Notes: generated by a model from the sequence alone, not told the origin. DNA of 64,000 bases from Mesonia ostreae (GCF_031845265.1 NZ_JAVRBG010000006.1:146179-210178), one strand, 5' to 3'. Counted from the stretch's first letter, positions 34,188 through 43,545 are shown. A program made the numbers and translations.

Positions 34188-36962
34188 ATGGATCAATTTT
34201 CATTTCTAAATGCGGCCAATACCGCATATTTTGCAGAGTTATACGATCAATACCTGCAATTCCCCGATAGTGTAGAGCCTAGCTGGAGAGCTTTTTTTCA
34301 AGGCTTTGACTTTGGTAAATCGTCTTATGGCGAAGAATCTGAAGTAACGCCCCAACCAAACAACACCTCTTCCCATCAAGCAGTAGACATTCCTGAAAGC
34401 GTTTTTAATGAATTTAGGGTGGTTCAACTTATTGATGCATATAGAGCTAGAGGACATTTGTTTACAAAAACAAATCCAGTACGGGAACGTAGAAAATACG
34501 AGCCTACTTTGGCAATCGAAAATTTTGGATTGTCAAAAGAAGATTTAGAAACTAAATTTTCAGCTGGAGAGATATTAAAATTAGGAAAAACTACCCTAAA
34601 AGAGATTATACATCATTTAGATAGAATTTATTGTCATTCTATAGGGATAGAATATATGTACCTTAAGAGCCCTAAAGAAATCAAATGGATTCAAGAGCGG
34701 CTTAATATAAATGAAAACCATCCTAAATTCTCTAAGGAGGAGAAAATACAAATTCTTAAAAAGCTGAACGAAGCAGTTTCGTTTGAGACCTTTTTGCACA
34801 CCAAATTTGTTGGTCAGAAGAGATTCTCTCTAGAAGGTGGAGAGAGCTTTATTTCTGGTATTGATGCTTTAATTGAAAGCGCAGCCGAAAAAGGAGTAAA
34901 GGAGTTTGTGATGGGTATGGCTCATAGAGGCCGTTTAAGTACATTGGCGAATATTTTCGGAAAAAATCCTAAGGATATTTTTGGTGAATTTGATGGTAAA
35001 GATTACGAACAACAAGTATTTGACGGCGATGTAAAGTACCACCTAGGTTGGACTTCTTGCCGAAGAACAGACAGCGGAAAGGGGATTTTATTGAATATAG
35101 CTCCCAATCCATCTCACTTAGAAACCGTGGCACCCGTAGTACAAGGTATCGCAAGATCTAAACAAGACAGGCATTATTTAGACAACCCAAAAAGTGTGTT
35201 GCCAATTATTGTTCATGGAGATGCCGCTATTGCTGCCCAAGGAGTAGTTTACGAAACCGTGCAAATGGCTCAGTTAGATGGGTATAAAACGCAAGGAAGT
35301 ATTCATATAGTGATCAATAACCAGATTGGTTTTACCACTAACTATTTGGATGCGCGTTCTTCTACCTATTGTACAGATGTAGCCAAAGTAACTCTTTCTC
35401 CTGTGCTTCACGTAAATGCAGATGATGCAGAAGCGGTAGTTCACGCCATGTTGTTTGCGTTAGACTATAGAATGGAGTTTGGTAAGGATGTTTTTATCGA
35501 CCTTTTAGGTTATAGAAAATATGGTCATAATGAGGGAGATGAACCAAGATTTACACAACCAAAATTATATAAAGCAATTTCTAAACATGATAATCCTAGA
35601 GATATCTACGCTAAAGAGTTAATAAAGCAAGGCATTATCGAAGAAGGTTATGTCAAAAAGATTGAAAAAGAATATAAAGATCAGTTAGAGCGAGATTTAG
35701 AAATATCTAGAAAAGAAGAAACAACCGTTATTACTCCAATTATGCAAGAGGAGTGGGAAGGTTTTTCTTACGGCTCAGAAGCGGATATGATGGAGACCGT
35801 AGATACTACTTACGATCAAGATAAGTTGGATGCCATCGCGAAAAAAATTACCACGCTTCCAGGAGACAAAAAATTCTTACGAAAAGTAACTAAGCTAATT
35901 AATGCGAGAAGTGAAATGTATTTCGAGAAAGATAGCTTAGACTGGGCGATGGGAGAACTTCTTGCTTATGGCACCTTATTAGAAGAGGGCCATGACGTAA
36001 GAATGACAGGACAAGATGTAGAAAGAGGAACTTTTTCTCATAGACACGCGGTCTTAAAAGTAGAAGAAAGCGAGGAAGAGGTGAACTTGCACAATCATAT
36101 TTCAGAGGATCAAGGTCACTTTTATATCTATAACTCTTTACTTTCAGAGTATGGGGTAGTTGGTTTTGATTATGGATATGCCATGGCAGATCCTAATGTG
36201 TTATCGATATGGGAAGCTCAATTTGGAGATTTCAGTAACGGCGCACAAATTATTATAGACCAGTATATTTCTGCCGCAGAAGATAAGTGGAAATTACAAA
36301 ACGGATTGGTGATGTTGCTTCCCCACGGATATGAAGGCCAGGGTGCAGAACACTCTTCCGCAAGAATGGAAAGATATTTACAGCTTTGTGCTAAGAATAA
36401 TATGTACGTTGCTAATTGTACTACCCCGGCTAACTTCTATCACTTGTTAAGAAGACAAATCAAGACGGCATTTAGAAAGCCTTTAATTGTTTTTACACCA
36501 AAAAGTTTATTAAGACATTCCAAAGTGACCTCTACCAAAGAAGAGCTAGCTACGGGATCTTTCCAAACTTTAATAGATGATAAAGACATCAACCCAGAAA
36601 ATGTAAAAACTTTAGTTTTCTGTATGGGTAAATTTTATTACGATTTATTGGCTAAAAGAGAAGAATTAGAGCGAGACGATATAGCTTTGGTAAGGTTGGA
36701 GCAATTGTTCCCATTGCCATCTGCTAGAATCAAAGAGATTATCAATAAATACGAAAATGCAGACGATCTAGTTTGGGCGCAAGAAGAACCAAGAAATATG
36801 GGAGCTTGGAGTCACTTACTGTTGCACTTAGACGATGCGCGTAAGTTTAGAATTTGTAGTAGAAAATTCTATGGCGCACCAGCAGCAGGAAGCTCGGCAA
36901 GATTTAAAAGAAGACACGAAAGAGTTATCGAGAGTGTTTTTGATAAAACAATAAATGATTAA
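34188..36962 (+). CDS. sucA: 2-oxoglutarate dehydrogenase E1 component
   Basis: TPP-dependent decarboxylase of the 2-oxoglutarate dehydrogenase complex (TCA cycle). At 924 residues it has the full E1o length, starting with the E2-binding segment SFLNAANTAYFAELYDQYLQ. Motifs include GMAHRGRLSTLANIFG (about 245), HGDAAIAAQGVVYET (TPP/Mg region, about 345-359), the second catalytic half with EDQGHFYIYNSLLSEYG, and GQGAEHSSARMERYLQLC. Start 34188 is an ATG. sucB follows after 34 bp. Confidence 0.96.
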   Translation: MDQFSFLNAANTAYFAELYDQYLQFPDSVEPSWRAFFQGFDFGKSSYGEESEVTPQPNNTSSHQAVDIPESVFNEFRVVQLIDAYRARGHLFTKTNPVRERRKYEPTLAIENFGLSKEDLETKFSAGEILKLGKTTLKEIIHHLDRIYCHSIGIEYMYLKSPKEIKWIQERLNINENHPKFSKEEKIQILKKLNEAVSFETFLHTKFVGQKRFSLEGGESFISGIDALIESAAEKGVKEFVMGMAHRGRLSTLANIFGKNPKDIFGEFDGKDYEQQVFDGDVKYHLGWTSCRRTDSGKGILLNIAPNPSHLETVAPVVQGIARSKQDRHYLDNPKSVLPIIVHGDAAIAAQGVVYETVQMAQLDGYKTQGSIHIVINNQIGFTTNYLDARSSTYCTDVAKVTLSPVLHVNADDAEAVVHAMLFALDYRMEFGKDVFIDLLGYRKYGHNEGDEPRFTQPKLYKAISKHDNPRDIYAKELIKQGIIEEGYVKKIEKEYKDQLERDLEISRKEETTVITPIMQEEWEGFSYGSEADMMETVDTTYDQDKLDAIAKKITTLPGDKKFLRKVTKLINARSEMYFEKDSLDWAMGELLAYGTLLEEGHDVRMTGQDVERGTFSHRHAVLKVEESEEEVNLHNHISEDQGHFYIYNSLLSEYGVVGFDYGYAMADPNVLSIWEAQFGDFSNGAQIIIDQYISAAEDKWKLQNGLVMLLPHGYEGQGAEHSSARMERYLQLCAKNNMYVANCTTPANFYHLLRRQIKTAFRKPLIVFTPKSLLRHSKVTSTKEELATGSFQTLIDDKDINPENVKTLVFCMGKFYYDLLAKREELERDDIALVRLEQLFPLPSARIKEIINKYENADDLVWAQEEPRNMGAWSHLLLHLDDARKFRICSRKFYGAPAAGSSARFKRRHERVIESVFDKTIND

Positions 36963-36996
36963 TTTTAAAAATACGATTCCGAAATAAATAGAAATT

Positions 36997-38343
36997 ATGG
37001 CTTTAGAAATGAAAGTCCCTTCACCGGGAGAGTCGATTACAGAAGTTGAAATTGCAGAATGGTTAGTAGAAGATGGCGATTATGTAGAAAAAGACCAAGC
37101 AGTAGCAGAAGTAGATAGTGATAAGGCAACCTTAGAATTACCTGCAGAAGCGAGTGGTATCATTACTTTTAAAGCAGAAGTAGGAGATGCAGTACAGGTT
37201 GGGGAAGTGGTATGTTTAATTGATACCGATGCTAAAAAACCAGGAAGCGATTCTTCGGATGAGGATAAAAAAGATACTGATGAGGATTCTGAAGAAATGA
37301 AGAAAGATGATACATCTTCAGGAGACGAAGGCGGCGGCGGTAATGCTGCCAAAGATTTAGATAAGCAAGACGATAAAAATAAAGATACCAATGCAAAAGG
37401 GGATGCTTTAAAACAAACGCCTTCTAAACCTTCTACTCCAGATCAAAAACAAGACGATAAAAATTACGCTAGCGGAACACCTTCTCCAGCAGCTAAAAAG
37501 ATTTTATCTGAAAAAGAAATGGACGCAAAAGATGTGGAAGGTTCAGGTAAAAACGGAAGAGTAACCAAAGAAGATGCCGTAAATGCGAATCCTTCAATGG
37601 GAACTCCAGGTAACGGAAGCAGAGGAGAGTCTAGATCTAGAATGTCTATGTTGCGTCGTAAAGTAGCAGAGCGTTTGGTGAGTGCTAAAAATGAAACCGC
37701 AATGTTAACAACCTTTAACGAGGCCGATATGTCTGCGATTTTCAATTTAAGAAAAGAATATAAAGAGAGCTTTAAAGAAAAGCACGGAGTGAGCCTTGGG
37801 TTTATGTCTTTCTTTACGATGGCTGTAGTGAGAGCATTAGATATGTATCCTGCCGTAAATAGTATGATCGACGGGAAAGAAATGATATCTTACGATTTTA
37901 AAGACATTAGTATTGCGGTTTCTGGTCCTAAAGGATTAATGGTTCCCGTAATGAGAAATGCAGAGAACCTTACTTTTAGAGGAGTAGAAAGCGAAGTAAA
38001 ACGCTTGGCAATTAAAGCTAGAGATGGAAAACTAACTGTAGATGAAATGACAGGTGGTACTTTTACTATTTCTAATGGAGGTGTTTTTGGATCTATGCTA
38101 TCTACACCAATTATCAACCCTCCACAGAGTGCAATTTTAGGAATGCACAATATTATTGAGCGTCCTGTGGCAATAGATGGAAAAGTAGAAATACGTCCTA
38201 TGATGTATTTAGCACTTTCTTATGACCATAGAATCATCGATGGAAAAGAATCTGTTGGTTTCTTGGTAGCGATTAAAGAAGCTTTAGAAAGTCCAGAAGA
38301 ATTATTGATGGATAATAAAGTAAAGAAAGCTCTAGAGCTTTAA
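36997..38343 (+). CDS. sucB: Dihydrolipoyllysine succinyltransferase (E2) of the 2-oxoglutarate dehydrogenase complex
   Basis: Core E2 that transfers the succinyl group to CoA. The single lipoyl domain (1-78) has its lipoyl Lys in VDSDKATLEL (Lys44). A highly charged Asp/Lys/Ser linker (80-160) carries repeats such as DEDKKDTDEDSEE. The E3/E1-binding domain (about 160-198) has ASGTPSPAAKKILSEKEM and SGKNGRVTKEDA. The catalytic domain follows, with active site SYDHRIIDGKESVGFL (His about 412). 448 residues. It lies 34 bp after sucA. The linker is unusually long and acidic compared with E. coli SucB. Confidence 0.95.
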   Translation: MALEMKVPSPGESITEVEIAEWLVEDGDYVEKDQAVAEVDSDKATLELPAEASGIITFKAEVGDAVQVGEVVCLIDTDAKKPGSDSSDEDKKDTDEDSEEMKKDDTSSGDEGGGGNAAKDLDKQDDKNKDTNAKGDALKQTPSKPSTPDQKQDDKNYASGTPSPAAKKILSEKEMDAKDVEGSGKNGRVTKEDAVNANPSMGTPGNGSRGESRSRMSMLRRKVAERLVSAKNETAMLTTFNEADMSAIFNLRKEYKESFKEKHGVSLGFMSFFTMAVVRALDMYPAVNSMIDGKEMISYDFKDISIAVSGPKGLMVPVMRNAENLTFRGVESEVKRLAIKARDGKLTVDEMTGGTFTISNGGVFGSMLSTPIINPPQSAILGMHNIIERPVAIDGKVEIRPMMYLALSYDHRIIDGKESVGFLVAIKEALESPEELLMDNKVKKALEL

Positions 38344-38361
38344 GCAAACTATAATTTTATA

Positions 38362-38397
38362 AAAAAGCCGCTTCCATTAATTTGAAAGCGGCTTTTT
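38362..38397. terminator. Terminator after sucAB
   Basis: AAAAAGCCGCTT (38362-38373) pairs perfectly with AAGCGGCTTTTT (38386-38397) across a 12-base loop. Confidence 0.85.
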
Positions 38398-38502
38398 CGT
38401 TTCTATAAGGTTTAATGTTCACCAACTAATGAACTTGAATAACGAATTTACGCGGTTAAATGGGATTGGGTGTTAAATATTAAATGCTCGGTATTAAGTC
38501 TA

Positions 38503-38618
38503 ATATCGGGGCCCCGCCCGAACGTATCGCTTCGGTAAGGGCAGGTCTAGCCTATAGTTTTTAATCTAATATCTAATAGCGAAGCGGTCTAACATCTAAC
38601 CTCTAGCTTCTAACGAAG
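38503..38618. repeat. Low-complexity intergenic repeat (CTAATATC / CTAACATC family)
   Basis: The stretch repeats TCTAATATC, TCTAATAGC, TCTAACATC and TCTAACCTC, together with GC-rich hairpin pieces such as GCCCGAACG..TATCGC..TTCGG..GGGC. The 22-mer region ATCTAATAGCGAAGCGGTCT (38571-38590) matches, inverted and with 3 of 22 mismatches, 47801-47822. Related fragments occur at 43690-43712. This is a dispersed family I cannot name. Confidence 0.5.
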
Positions 38619-38622
38619 CTTC

Positions 38623-39060
38623 TTACCTCAAATACAAACATTTACTTTTATAATCGATTACGGCTTTTCCTTTTTCTAGCATGTCCGCACCAATAATTCC
38701 GTGCACTTGGTCGGCGTTATGATTTTCTAAGGCTTGATTCACGTGGCTTAAATCGAATAAAACCAAGCTTACTTTCTTCTTTTCCCAGCTTTCTATTTGC
38801 AATGTATTTTTTAAAGAAACTTGTGTCAGCATATCGGTAGCTCCGGCTCCAGCAGCTTTAATATCGCTATCTTCGGCGAAAAGCTTAAAATATTCAGCGG
38901 TATTGATTCCTACGCAAGAACTTGACGCACCAGTATCTAGAATAAAATTTCCTTCCACTCCATTAATTGCTGCTTTTACCTCTAAATGATTGGTGGCGGT
39001 AGTCTTTAATGGGATTCGGATATAGCCTTTTTCTTTCAATAATTTTCGTAACGTTGACAT
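38623..39060 (-). CDS. Retropepsin-like aspartic protease (clan AA)
   Basis: 145 residues, one retroviral-protease-type fold that works as a dimer. The active-site motif DTGASSSCVG is at 42-51 (Asp42), and HGIIGADMLEKGKAVIDYKS forms the second conserved hydrophobic-Gly element. There is no signal peptide, so it is cytoplasmic; Bacteroidota have many such stand-alone proteins of unknown substrate. It is divergent from tatD, and the two promoters lie back to back. Confidence 0.85.
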   Translation of the reverse strand: MSTLRKLLKEKGYIRIPLKTTATNHLEVKAAINGVEGNFILDTGASSSCVGINTAEYFKLFAEDSDIKAAGAGATDMLTQVSLKNTLQIESWEKKKVSLVLFDLSHVNQALENHNADQVHGIIGADMLEKGKAVIDYKSKCLYLR

Positions 39061-39074
39061 TCTTCTTTTTTTGG

Positions 39075-39082
39075 CAAAGATA
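39075..39082 (-). promoter_or_regulatory. -7 box of the retropepsin gene
   Basis: Minus-strand TATCTTTG matches TAnnTTTG; 14 bases separate it from the ATG at 39060. Confidence 0.5.
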
Positions 39083-39098
39083 GCCGAAGAAAATCAAT

Positions 39099-39106
39099 TA
39101 GTTTTG
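39099..39106 (+). promoter_or_regulatory. -7 box of tatD
   Basis: TAGTTTTG matches TAnnTTTG, 32 bases upstream of the tatD ATG at 39139; divergent with the retropepsin promoter. Confidence 0.5.
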
Positions 39107-39138
39107 CAAATTATGTTTCGCTTAAAAATTAATAATTT

Positions 39139-39912
39139 ATGAAGTTGATAGATACCCATACCCATTTATATAGTGACGCTTTCGCGGAAGACAGGCAGGA
39201 AATGGTGCAGCGCGCTCTAGAAAAAGGAGTACAACAATTCTTTTTGCCCGCTATAGATAGTGAAACCACGCAGGCGATGTACGATTTGGAAAACCAGTTT
39301 CCTAAAGAAATGCATGTAATGATGGGACTTCATCCTACTTCCGTTAAGGAGAATTATAAAGAAGAATTACAACACGTTAAAGATCAATTTGCAGAAAGAG
39401 ATTTTTGTGCGGTAGGGGAAATAGGAATCGATTTGTATTGGGATAAATCTACTTTAGGAATTCAGCAAGAAGCTTTTAAGGAGCAAATTAAGTTGGCAAA
39501 AAGTAAAGAGTTGCCTATTGTGATTCATTGTAGAAACGCTTTTGATGAGGTTTTTGAAGTTTTAGAGGAAGAAAAAGACGACAAGCTTTACGGAATTTTT
39601 CATTGCTTTACAGGAACTGAAGCACAAGCACAACAAGCTTTATCTTATAATATGAAGCTAGGAATTGGGGGTGTGGTGACCTTTAAAAACGGAAAAATAG
39701 ATCAGTTTTTAGAAAATATAGACCTTAGGCATATCGTTTTAGAAACTGATGCTCCTTATTTATCCCCAAAACCCTTCCGCGGAAAGCGAAATGAAAGCAG
39801 TTATGTGGTCTATGTGGCCAAAAAACTAGCAGAAATTTATAACTTGCCGCTGGAAGAAATTGCAAGAATCACGTCAAAAAATGCCTTAGACGTTTTTAAA
39901 CTCTATAAATAA
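39139..39912 (+). CDS. tatD: TatD-family metal-dependent deoxyribonuclease
   Basis: TIM-barrel amidohydrolase, a 3'-5' DNase or hydrolase in this family. Metal ligands are visible in DTHTHLY (residues 5-11, His7 and His9), GEIGID (Glu about 95), VIHCRNA (His about 132), FHCFTG (His about 157) and ETDAPYLSP (Asp near 206). 257 residues. A copy of CGCTTTCGCGGAA lies at 39177-39189 within codons 13-17. The stop overlaps the next start by one base (TAATG), so translation is coupled. Confidence 0.92.
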   Translation: MKLIDTHTHLYSDAFAEDRQEMVQRALEKGVQQFFLPAIDSETTQAMYDLENQFPKEMHVMMGLHPTSVKENYKEELQHVKDQFAERDFCAVGEIGIDLYWDKSTLGIQQEAFKEQIKLAKSKELPIVIHCRNAFDEVFEVLEEEKDDKLYGIFHCFTGTEAQAQQALSYNMKLGIGGVVTFKNGKIDQFLENIDLRHIVLETDAPYLSPKPFRGKRNESSYVVYVAKKLAEIYNLPLEEIARITSKNALDVFKLYK

Positions 39913-40943
39913 TGCCAGAAAATAATTCGAATATTTTATTGATTTATACCGGTGGTACCATTGGGATGATTAAAGATTTTGAAACGGGCGCTTTGGTAGC
40001 CTTTAATTTTGATGAGTTATTGCAAAATATTCCAGAATTGAAGCTTTTAGAACATACTATAGATACGACTAGTTTTGGTGCGCCCATAGATTCTTCTAAT
40101 ATGAACCCTAGATATTATAAGCAAATTGCAACGGTAATCGAGGAGAATTATGATGCCTATGACGGATTTGTCATTTTACACGGAAGTGATACGATGTCTT
40201 ATTCTGCTTCAGTACTTAGCTTTATGCTAGAAAATCTTAACAAACCCATTGTTTTTACGGGTTCGCAGTTACCTATTGGAGATTTAAGAACCGATGCCAA
40301 AGAAAATCTGATTACTTCCATACAATTAGCAGGCTTAAAAGAGAATGGTAAAAGTGTGATTACAGAAATAGGATTGTATTTTGAGTATAAACTGTACAGA
40401 GCCAACCGTACCACCAAGATAAACTCTGAGAATTTCCATGCTTTTGCTTCTTTAAATTATCCACCCTTAGCAGAATCTGGCGTAAACTTATGGGTAAACA
40501 AACCTAAATTGAAGGCTCCTAATCGTAAAAAGAACCTTATTGTTCATCAAGAATTGGAAGATGATATTCTTGTTCTTAAACTTTTTCCTGGTATTAATGA
40601 AAGAATGCTTTCTCATATATTGTCTGCGAAAAACTTAAAAGCAATTGTTTTAGAAACTTATGGTAGTGGAAACGCTTGTACCGAAGATTGGTTTATCTGT
40701 CTATTAAAAAACGCAATAGCAAATGAAATTAGGATTGTAAATGTGACCCAATGTGCTGGCGGAAGTGTGATTATGGGACATTATGAAACTAGTACGCAAC
40801 TCAAAAAGATTGGAGTTATTTCGGGGAAAGATATGACTACAGAGGCTGCTGTAGCAAAATTAATGTATTTATTGCCAAAAGATTTGTCTCGAAAAGTCTT
40901 TAAGACTATATTTGAAACATCGCTAAGAGGAGAAATGGCATAA
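39912..40943 (+). CDS. ansA: L-asparaginase, type I (cytoplasmic)
   Basis: Hydrolyses asparagine to aspartate and ammonia. The first catalytic block LLIYTGGTIGMI (residues 8-19) gives the nucleophile Thr, and the second, HGSDTMSYSA near 97, supplies the Thr-Asp pair. There is no signal peptide, so it is the cytosolic low-affinity form. The C-terminal domain has VLETYGSGNA. At 343 residues it is normal. Joined to tatD by a TAATG overlap. Another amidase role cannot be excluded, but motifs and length agree. Confidence 0.92.
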   Translation: MPENNSNILLIYTGGTIGMIKDFETGALVAFNFDELLQNIPELKLLEHTIDTTSFGAPIDSSNMNPRYYKQIATVIEENYDAYDGFVILHGSDTMSYSASVLSFMLENLNKPIVFTGSQLPIGDLRTDAKENLITSIQLAGLKENGKSVITEIGLYFEYKLYRANRTTKINSENFHAFASLNYPPLAESGVNLWVNKPKLKAPNRKKNLIVHQELEDDILVLKLFPGINERMLSHILSAKNLKAIVLETYGSGNACTEDWFICLLKNAIANEIRIVNVTQCAGGSVIMGHYETSTQLKKIGVISGKDMTTEAAVAKLMYLLPKDLSRKVFKTIFETSLRGEMA

Positions 40944-41020
40944 AATTAACGTCACTTATTTTTGAGACTTATTTTTTTTTTGTTATTTGGCGTCTCGTTT
41001 CGGCAGTCGTAGCGGTATTT

Positions 41021-41108
41021 AGAGAGGTGGCCGAGCGGTCGAAGGCGCACGCCTGGAAAGTGTGTATACGTCACAAGCGTATCGAGGGTTCGAATCCCTT
41101 CCTCTCTG
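41021..41108 (+). tRNA. tRNA-Ser (anticodon GGA)
   Basis: The acceptor arms AGAGAGG (41021-41027) and CCTCTCT (41101-41107) pair, with discriminator G. D-arm GGCCGAGCGGTCGAAGGC, anticodon loop CTGGAAA with GGA reading UCC/UCU, a long serine-type variable arm (GTATACGTCACAAGCGTATC) and T-loop TTCGAAT in GAGGG...CCCTT. The genomic sequence lacks CCA. A -7-like TATTTTTG sits at 40957-40964. Confidence 0.95.
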
Positions 41109-41177
41109 CTTTTTTTAATGAACGAGAATTTTTATATATTTAAACCTTTAACTAATAATTAATTAAGACAACAAGTA

Positions 41178-41972
41178 ATGAAAAGATTATTTTCTATTCT
41201 GGTAATCGCAACAATTATGGTCTTTGGGGGCCTTACTGCAAACGCGACAAATAGTGTAAACACATTGCCAGCCGTAATTTCGACTATTATTCAAGATAAC
41301 GATGAGGCAGGATCAGCAGCTCAAGGAGAAGAAAGCTTAGGTTTTCATCAAGAGCTTAAAAAGCGTTTTATAGAAGGAGGTGCCGGTTTTATGGGGATTG
41401 TACTTTTATGTTTAATTCTTGGTTTAGCTATTGCGATTGAGAGAATTATTTACTTAAACCTTTCTACTACTAATTCTAAAAAATTAGCTCAGGATGTAGA
41501 AGATGCTTTAAATAGTGGTGGGGTTGAAGCTGCAAAGGAAGTTTGTAGAAATACAAAAGGACCTGTTGCTTCTATTTATTACCAAGGTTTAGATAGAGCT
41601 GACGAAAGTATAGATGCTGCAGAAAAAGCAGTAATCTCTTACGGAGGTGTACAAATGGGACAATTAGAAAAAAATGTTTCTTGGGTATCTCTTTTTATTG
41701 CTTTAGCGCCAATGCTTGGGTTTATGGGTACAGTAATCGGGATGATTAAAGCTTTTGATAAAATTGAAGCAGCAGGAGACATGCAGCCTTCTTTAGTAGC
41801 AGGAGGTATTAAAATAGCACTTTTAACGACTGTATTTGGTCTTATTGTTGCAATTATTCTTCAAGTTTTCTATAACTACATTATCGCGAAAATCGATAGT
41901 ATCGTAAATGATATGGAAGACGCTTCTATTACTTTAATAGATATCTTGGTAGATTACAAGAGAAGAAGATAA
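41178..41972 (+). CDS. exbB: ExbB/TolQ-family proton channel protein
   Basis: Inner-membrane stator of a TonB-type energy-transduction motor. The 264 residues start with a leader-like helix (MKRLFSILVIATIMVF). They have three conserved helices: 70-90, about 170-190 (SWVSLFIALAPMLGFMGTVIGMI, the MotA/TolQ/ExbB signature) and about 215-240. It lies upstream of two exbD-like genes and a small membrane gene. It should power outer-membrane TonB-dependent uptake. No tonB gene follows in this window. Confidence 0.9.
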   Translation: MKRLFSILVIATIMVFGGLTANATNSVNTLPAVISTIIQDNDEAGSAAQGEESLGFHQELKKRFIEGGAGFMGIVLLCLILGLAIAIERIIYLNLSTTNSKKLAQDVEDALNSGGVEAAKEVCRNTKGPVASIYYQGLDRADESIDAAEKAVISYGGVQMGQLEKNVSWVSLFIALAPMLGFMGTVIGMIKAFDKIEAAGDMQPSLVAGGIKIALLTTVFGLIVAIILQVFYNYIIAKIDSIVNDMEDASITLIDILVDYKRRR

Positions 41973-42001
41973 TTGAGTAATTAACCTATAATACAATAAT
42001 A

Positions 42002-42409
42002 ATGGTATTACATAAAATTTTAAAAATACTAACCCTAATAATTGGTGTAGCTGCATTAGTTATGGGAATATGGCTTTTCGCGACAGATGAACAGTCATTA
42101 ATACAGCCTATGATGATGCTTGCTTATGCAGTTTTCGCTATAGTCTTGCTTCTTGTAGCAATATTTGTAATTAAGGATTTATTTTCAGGAAATGTAAAAA
42201 ACACCTTGATTTCGGTTGGAGCATTCATCTTAGTAATTGCGATTGCTTTTTTCCTTTCGGAAGGAACAGCAACAGAGCTTAAAGACGGAGATATGCTAAC
42301 CGCTACTGAATCTCAATGGATTGGAACTGGATTAAGAACATTCTATATTCTGGCAGCAATTGCAGTAGGAGCTATGATTTTTTCAGGAATTAAAAAACTA
42401 ATTAAGTAA
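42002..42409 (+). CDS. Four-helix membrane protein of the exb operon, unknown function
   Basis: 135 residues with four hydrophobic helices (about 6-26, 37-58, 68-88 and 112-130) and short loops. It lies between exbB and exbD with gaps of 29 and 10 bp. I recognise no family motif. Its constant position in this kind of operon suggests a role with the ExbBD motor, but this is inference. Confidence 0.75.
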   Translation: MVLHKILKILTLIIGVAALVMGIWLFATDEQSLIQPMMMLAYAVFAIVLLLVAIFVIKDLFSGNVKNTLISVGAFILVIAIAFFLSEGTATELKDGDMLTATESQWIGTGLRTFYILAAIAVGAMIFSGIKKLIK

Positions 42410-42419
42410 GAATTTTAAT

Positions 42420-43022
42420 ATGGCAAAGAGAAATGCACCAGAAGTAAATGCAGGTTCGATGGCAGATATTGCCTTCTTACTGCTTATCTTCTTCTTGGTG
42501 ACAACTACTATAGAAACCGATGCTGGTATCAATAGTAAATTGCCACCAATTGAAGACCAACCAGAAGATCCACCACCGCGTAAAGAGAAAAACATCTTTA
42601 TTGTATTGGTTAACAGTAATGAAGAATTATTGGTAGAGGATGAAAGAATGAATCTAAAAGATCTACGACAAGCTGCAATTGATTTTCTTGATAATGGAGG
42701 ACAAGATTGTAATTACTGTCAAGGGCGTAAAGATCCAGCATCTTCAGATAATCCTTTAAAAGCGGTTGTCTCTTTACAAAATGATAGAGAAACAGAGTAC
42801 GGCGCGTATATCGCTGTACAAAACGAATTGGTTGCGGCTTTTAATTTTTTAAGAAACAGAGAAGCTAACCGATTGTTTGGAAAATCTTTTGTAAAGATGG
42901 AGCAAGATTTTAACGATTCGGAATACCGAGGAAGTAAGGATAAGCTGGAAGAGGATATTAAGACCATTAGAGCTATGTTTCCTTTAAACCTATCGGAAGC
43001 TGAGCCTAAAGAGAGAAAATAA
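42420..43022 (+). CDS. exbD: ExbD/TolR-family biopolymer transport protein (1)
   Basis: 200 residues: a cytosolic start MAKRNAPEVNAGSMADIAFL, one transmembrane helix carrying the family Asp (Asp16 in SMADIAFLLLIFFLV, the proton-binding residue), then a periplasmic domain. A Cys pair appears at about 99-102 (QDCNYCQG). It couples the ExbB channel to TonB. Confidence 0.88.
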   Translation: MAKRNAPEVNAGSMADIAFLLLIFFLVTTTIETDAGINSKLPPIEDQPEDPPPRKEKNIFIVLVNSNEELLVEDERMNLKDLRQAAIDFLDNGGQDCNYCQGRKDPASSDNPLKAVVSLQNDRETEYGAYIAVQNELVAAFNFLRNREANRLFGKSFVKMEQDFNDSEYRGSKDKLEEDIKTIRAMFPLNLSEAEPKERK

Positions 43023-43042
43023 AAGACAAATAAAAATTCATT

Positions 43043-43525
43043 ATGTCTAAATTTAGAAAGAAAAAAAGCGGAGACTTGCCAGCAATATCAACGGCTTCAT
43101 TGCCAGATATTGTATTTATGTTACTATTCTTCTTTATGGTGGCAACCACGATGAGAGATACCACCTTAATGGTAAAGAATGAGCTGCCATTTGCAGATCA
43201 GATCGAGAAACTAGAGAAGAAAGATTTGGTAATGTACGTTTACGCAGGTCAGCCTAGCGAACGCTACCAGAGACAATTTGGTAAAGAAGCAAGAGTTCAG
43301 TTAAATGATAAATTTGCCGATGTTTCAGAAATCGAAGAGTTCATTATAGCGGAAAGAGAATCTAAACGAGAAGAATTACAAAATTTATTGACTACTTCTC
43401 TTAAGGTAGATGTTAAGACCAATATGGGACTTGTAGCAGATATTAAATATGAATTGAGAAAAGCAGAAGCGTATAGAGTTAATTATACAACCAAAAAAGG
43501 TGACGCATCTCAAAACATGAAATAA
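43043..43525 (+). CDS. exbD: ExbD/TolR-family biopolymer transport protein (2)
   Basis: 160 residues, the second ExbD paralogue 20 bp downstream. A basic cytosolic tail (MSKFRKKKSGDLPAISTASL) precedes the helix with PDIVFMLLFFFMVAT and its conserved Asp. The periplasmic part differs from the first copy, so the two may form heteromers, as in other Bacteroidota. It is the last gene before a strong terminator. Confidence 0.88.
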   Translation: MSKFRKKKSGDLPAISTASLPDIVFMLLFFFMVATTMRDTTLMVKNELPFADQIEKLEKKDLVMYVYAGQPSERYQRQFGKEARVQLNDKFADVSEIEEFIIAERESKREELQNLLTTSLKVDVKTNMGLVADIKYELRKAEAYRVNYTTKKGDASQNMK

Positions 43526-43545
43526 CAAGTTTGAACTTGTGAATA

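Noticed and set aside
37080..38150. Minus-strand Ser/Leu-rich frames opposite sucB
   Set aside because: They are the reverse reading of the charged linker and catalytic domain of sucB.
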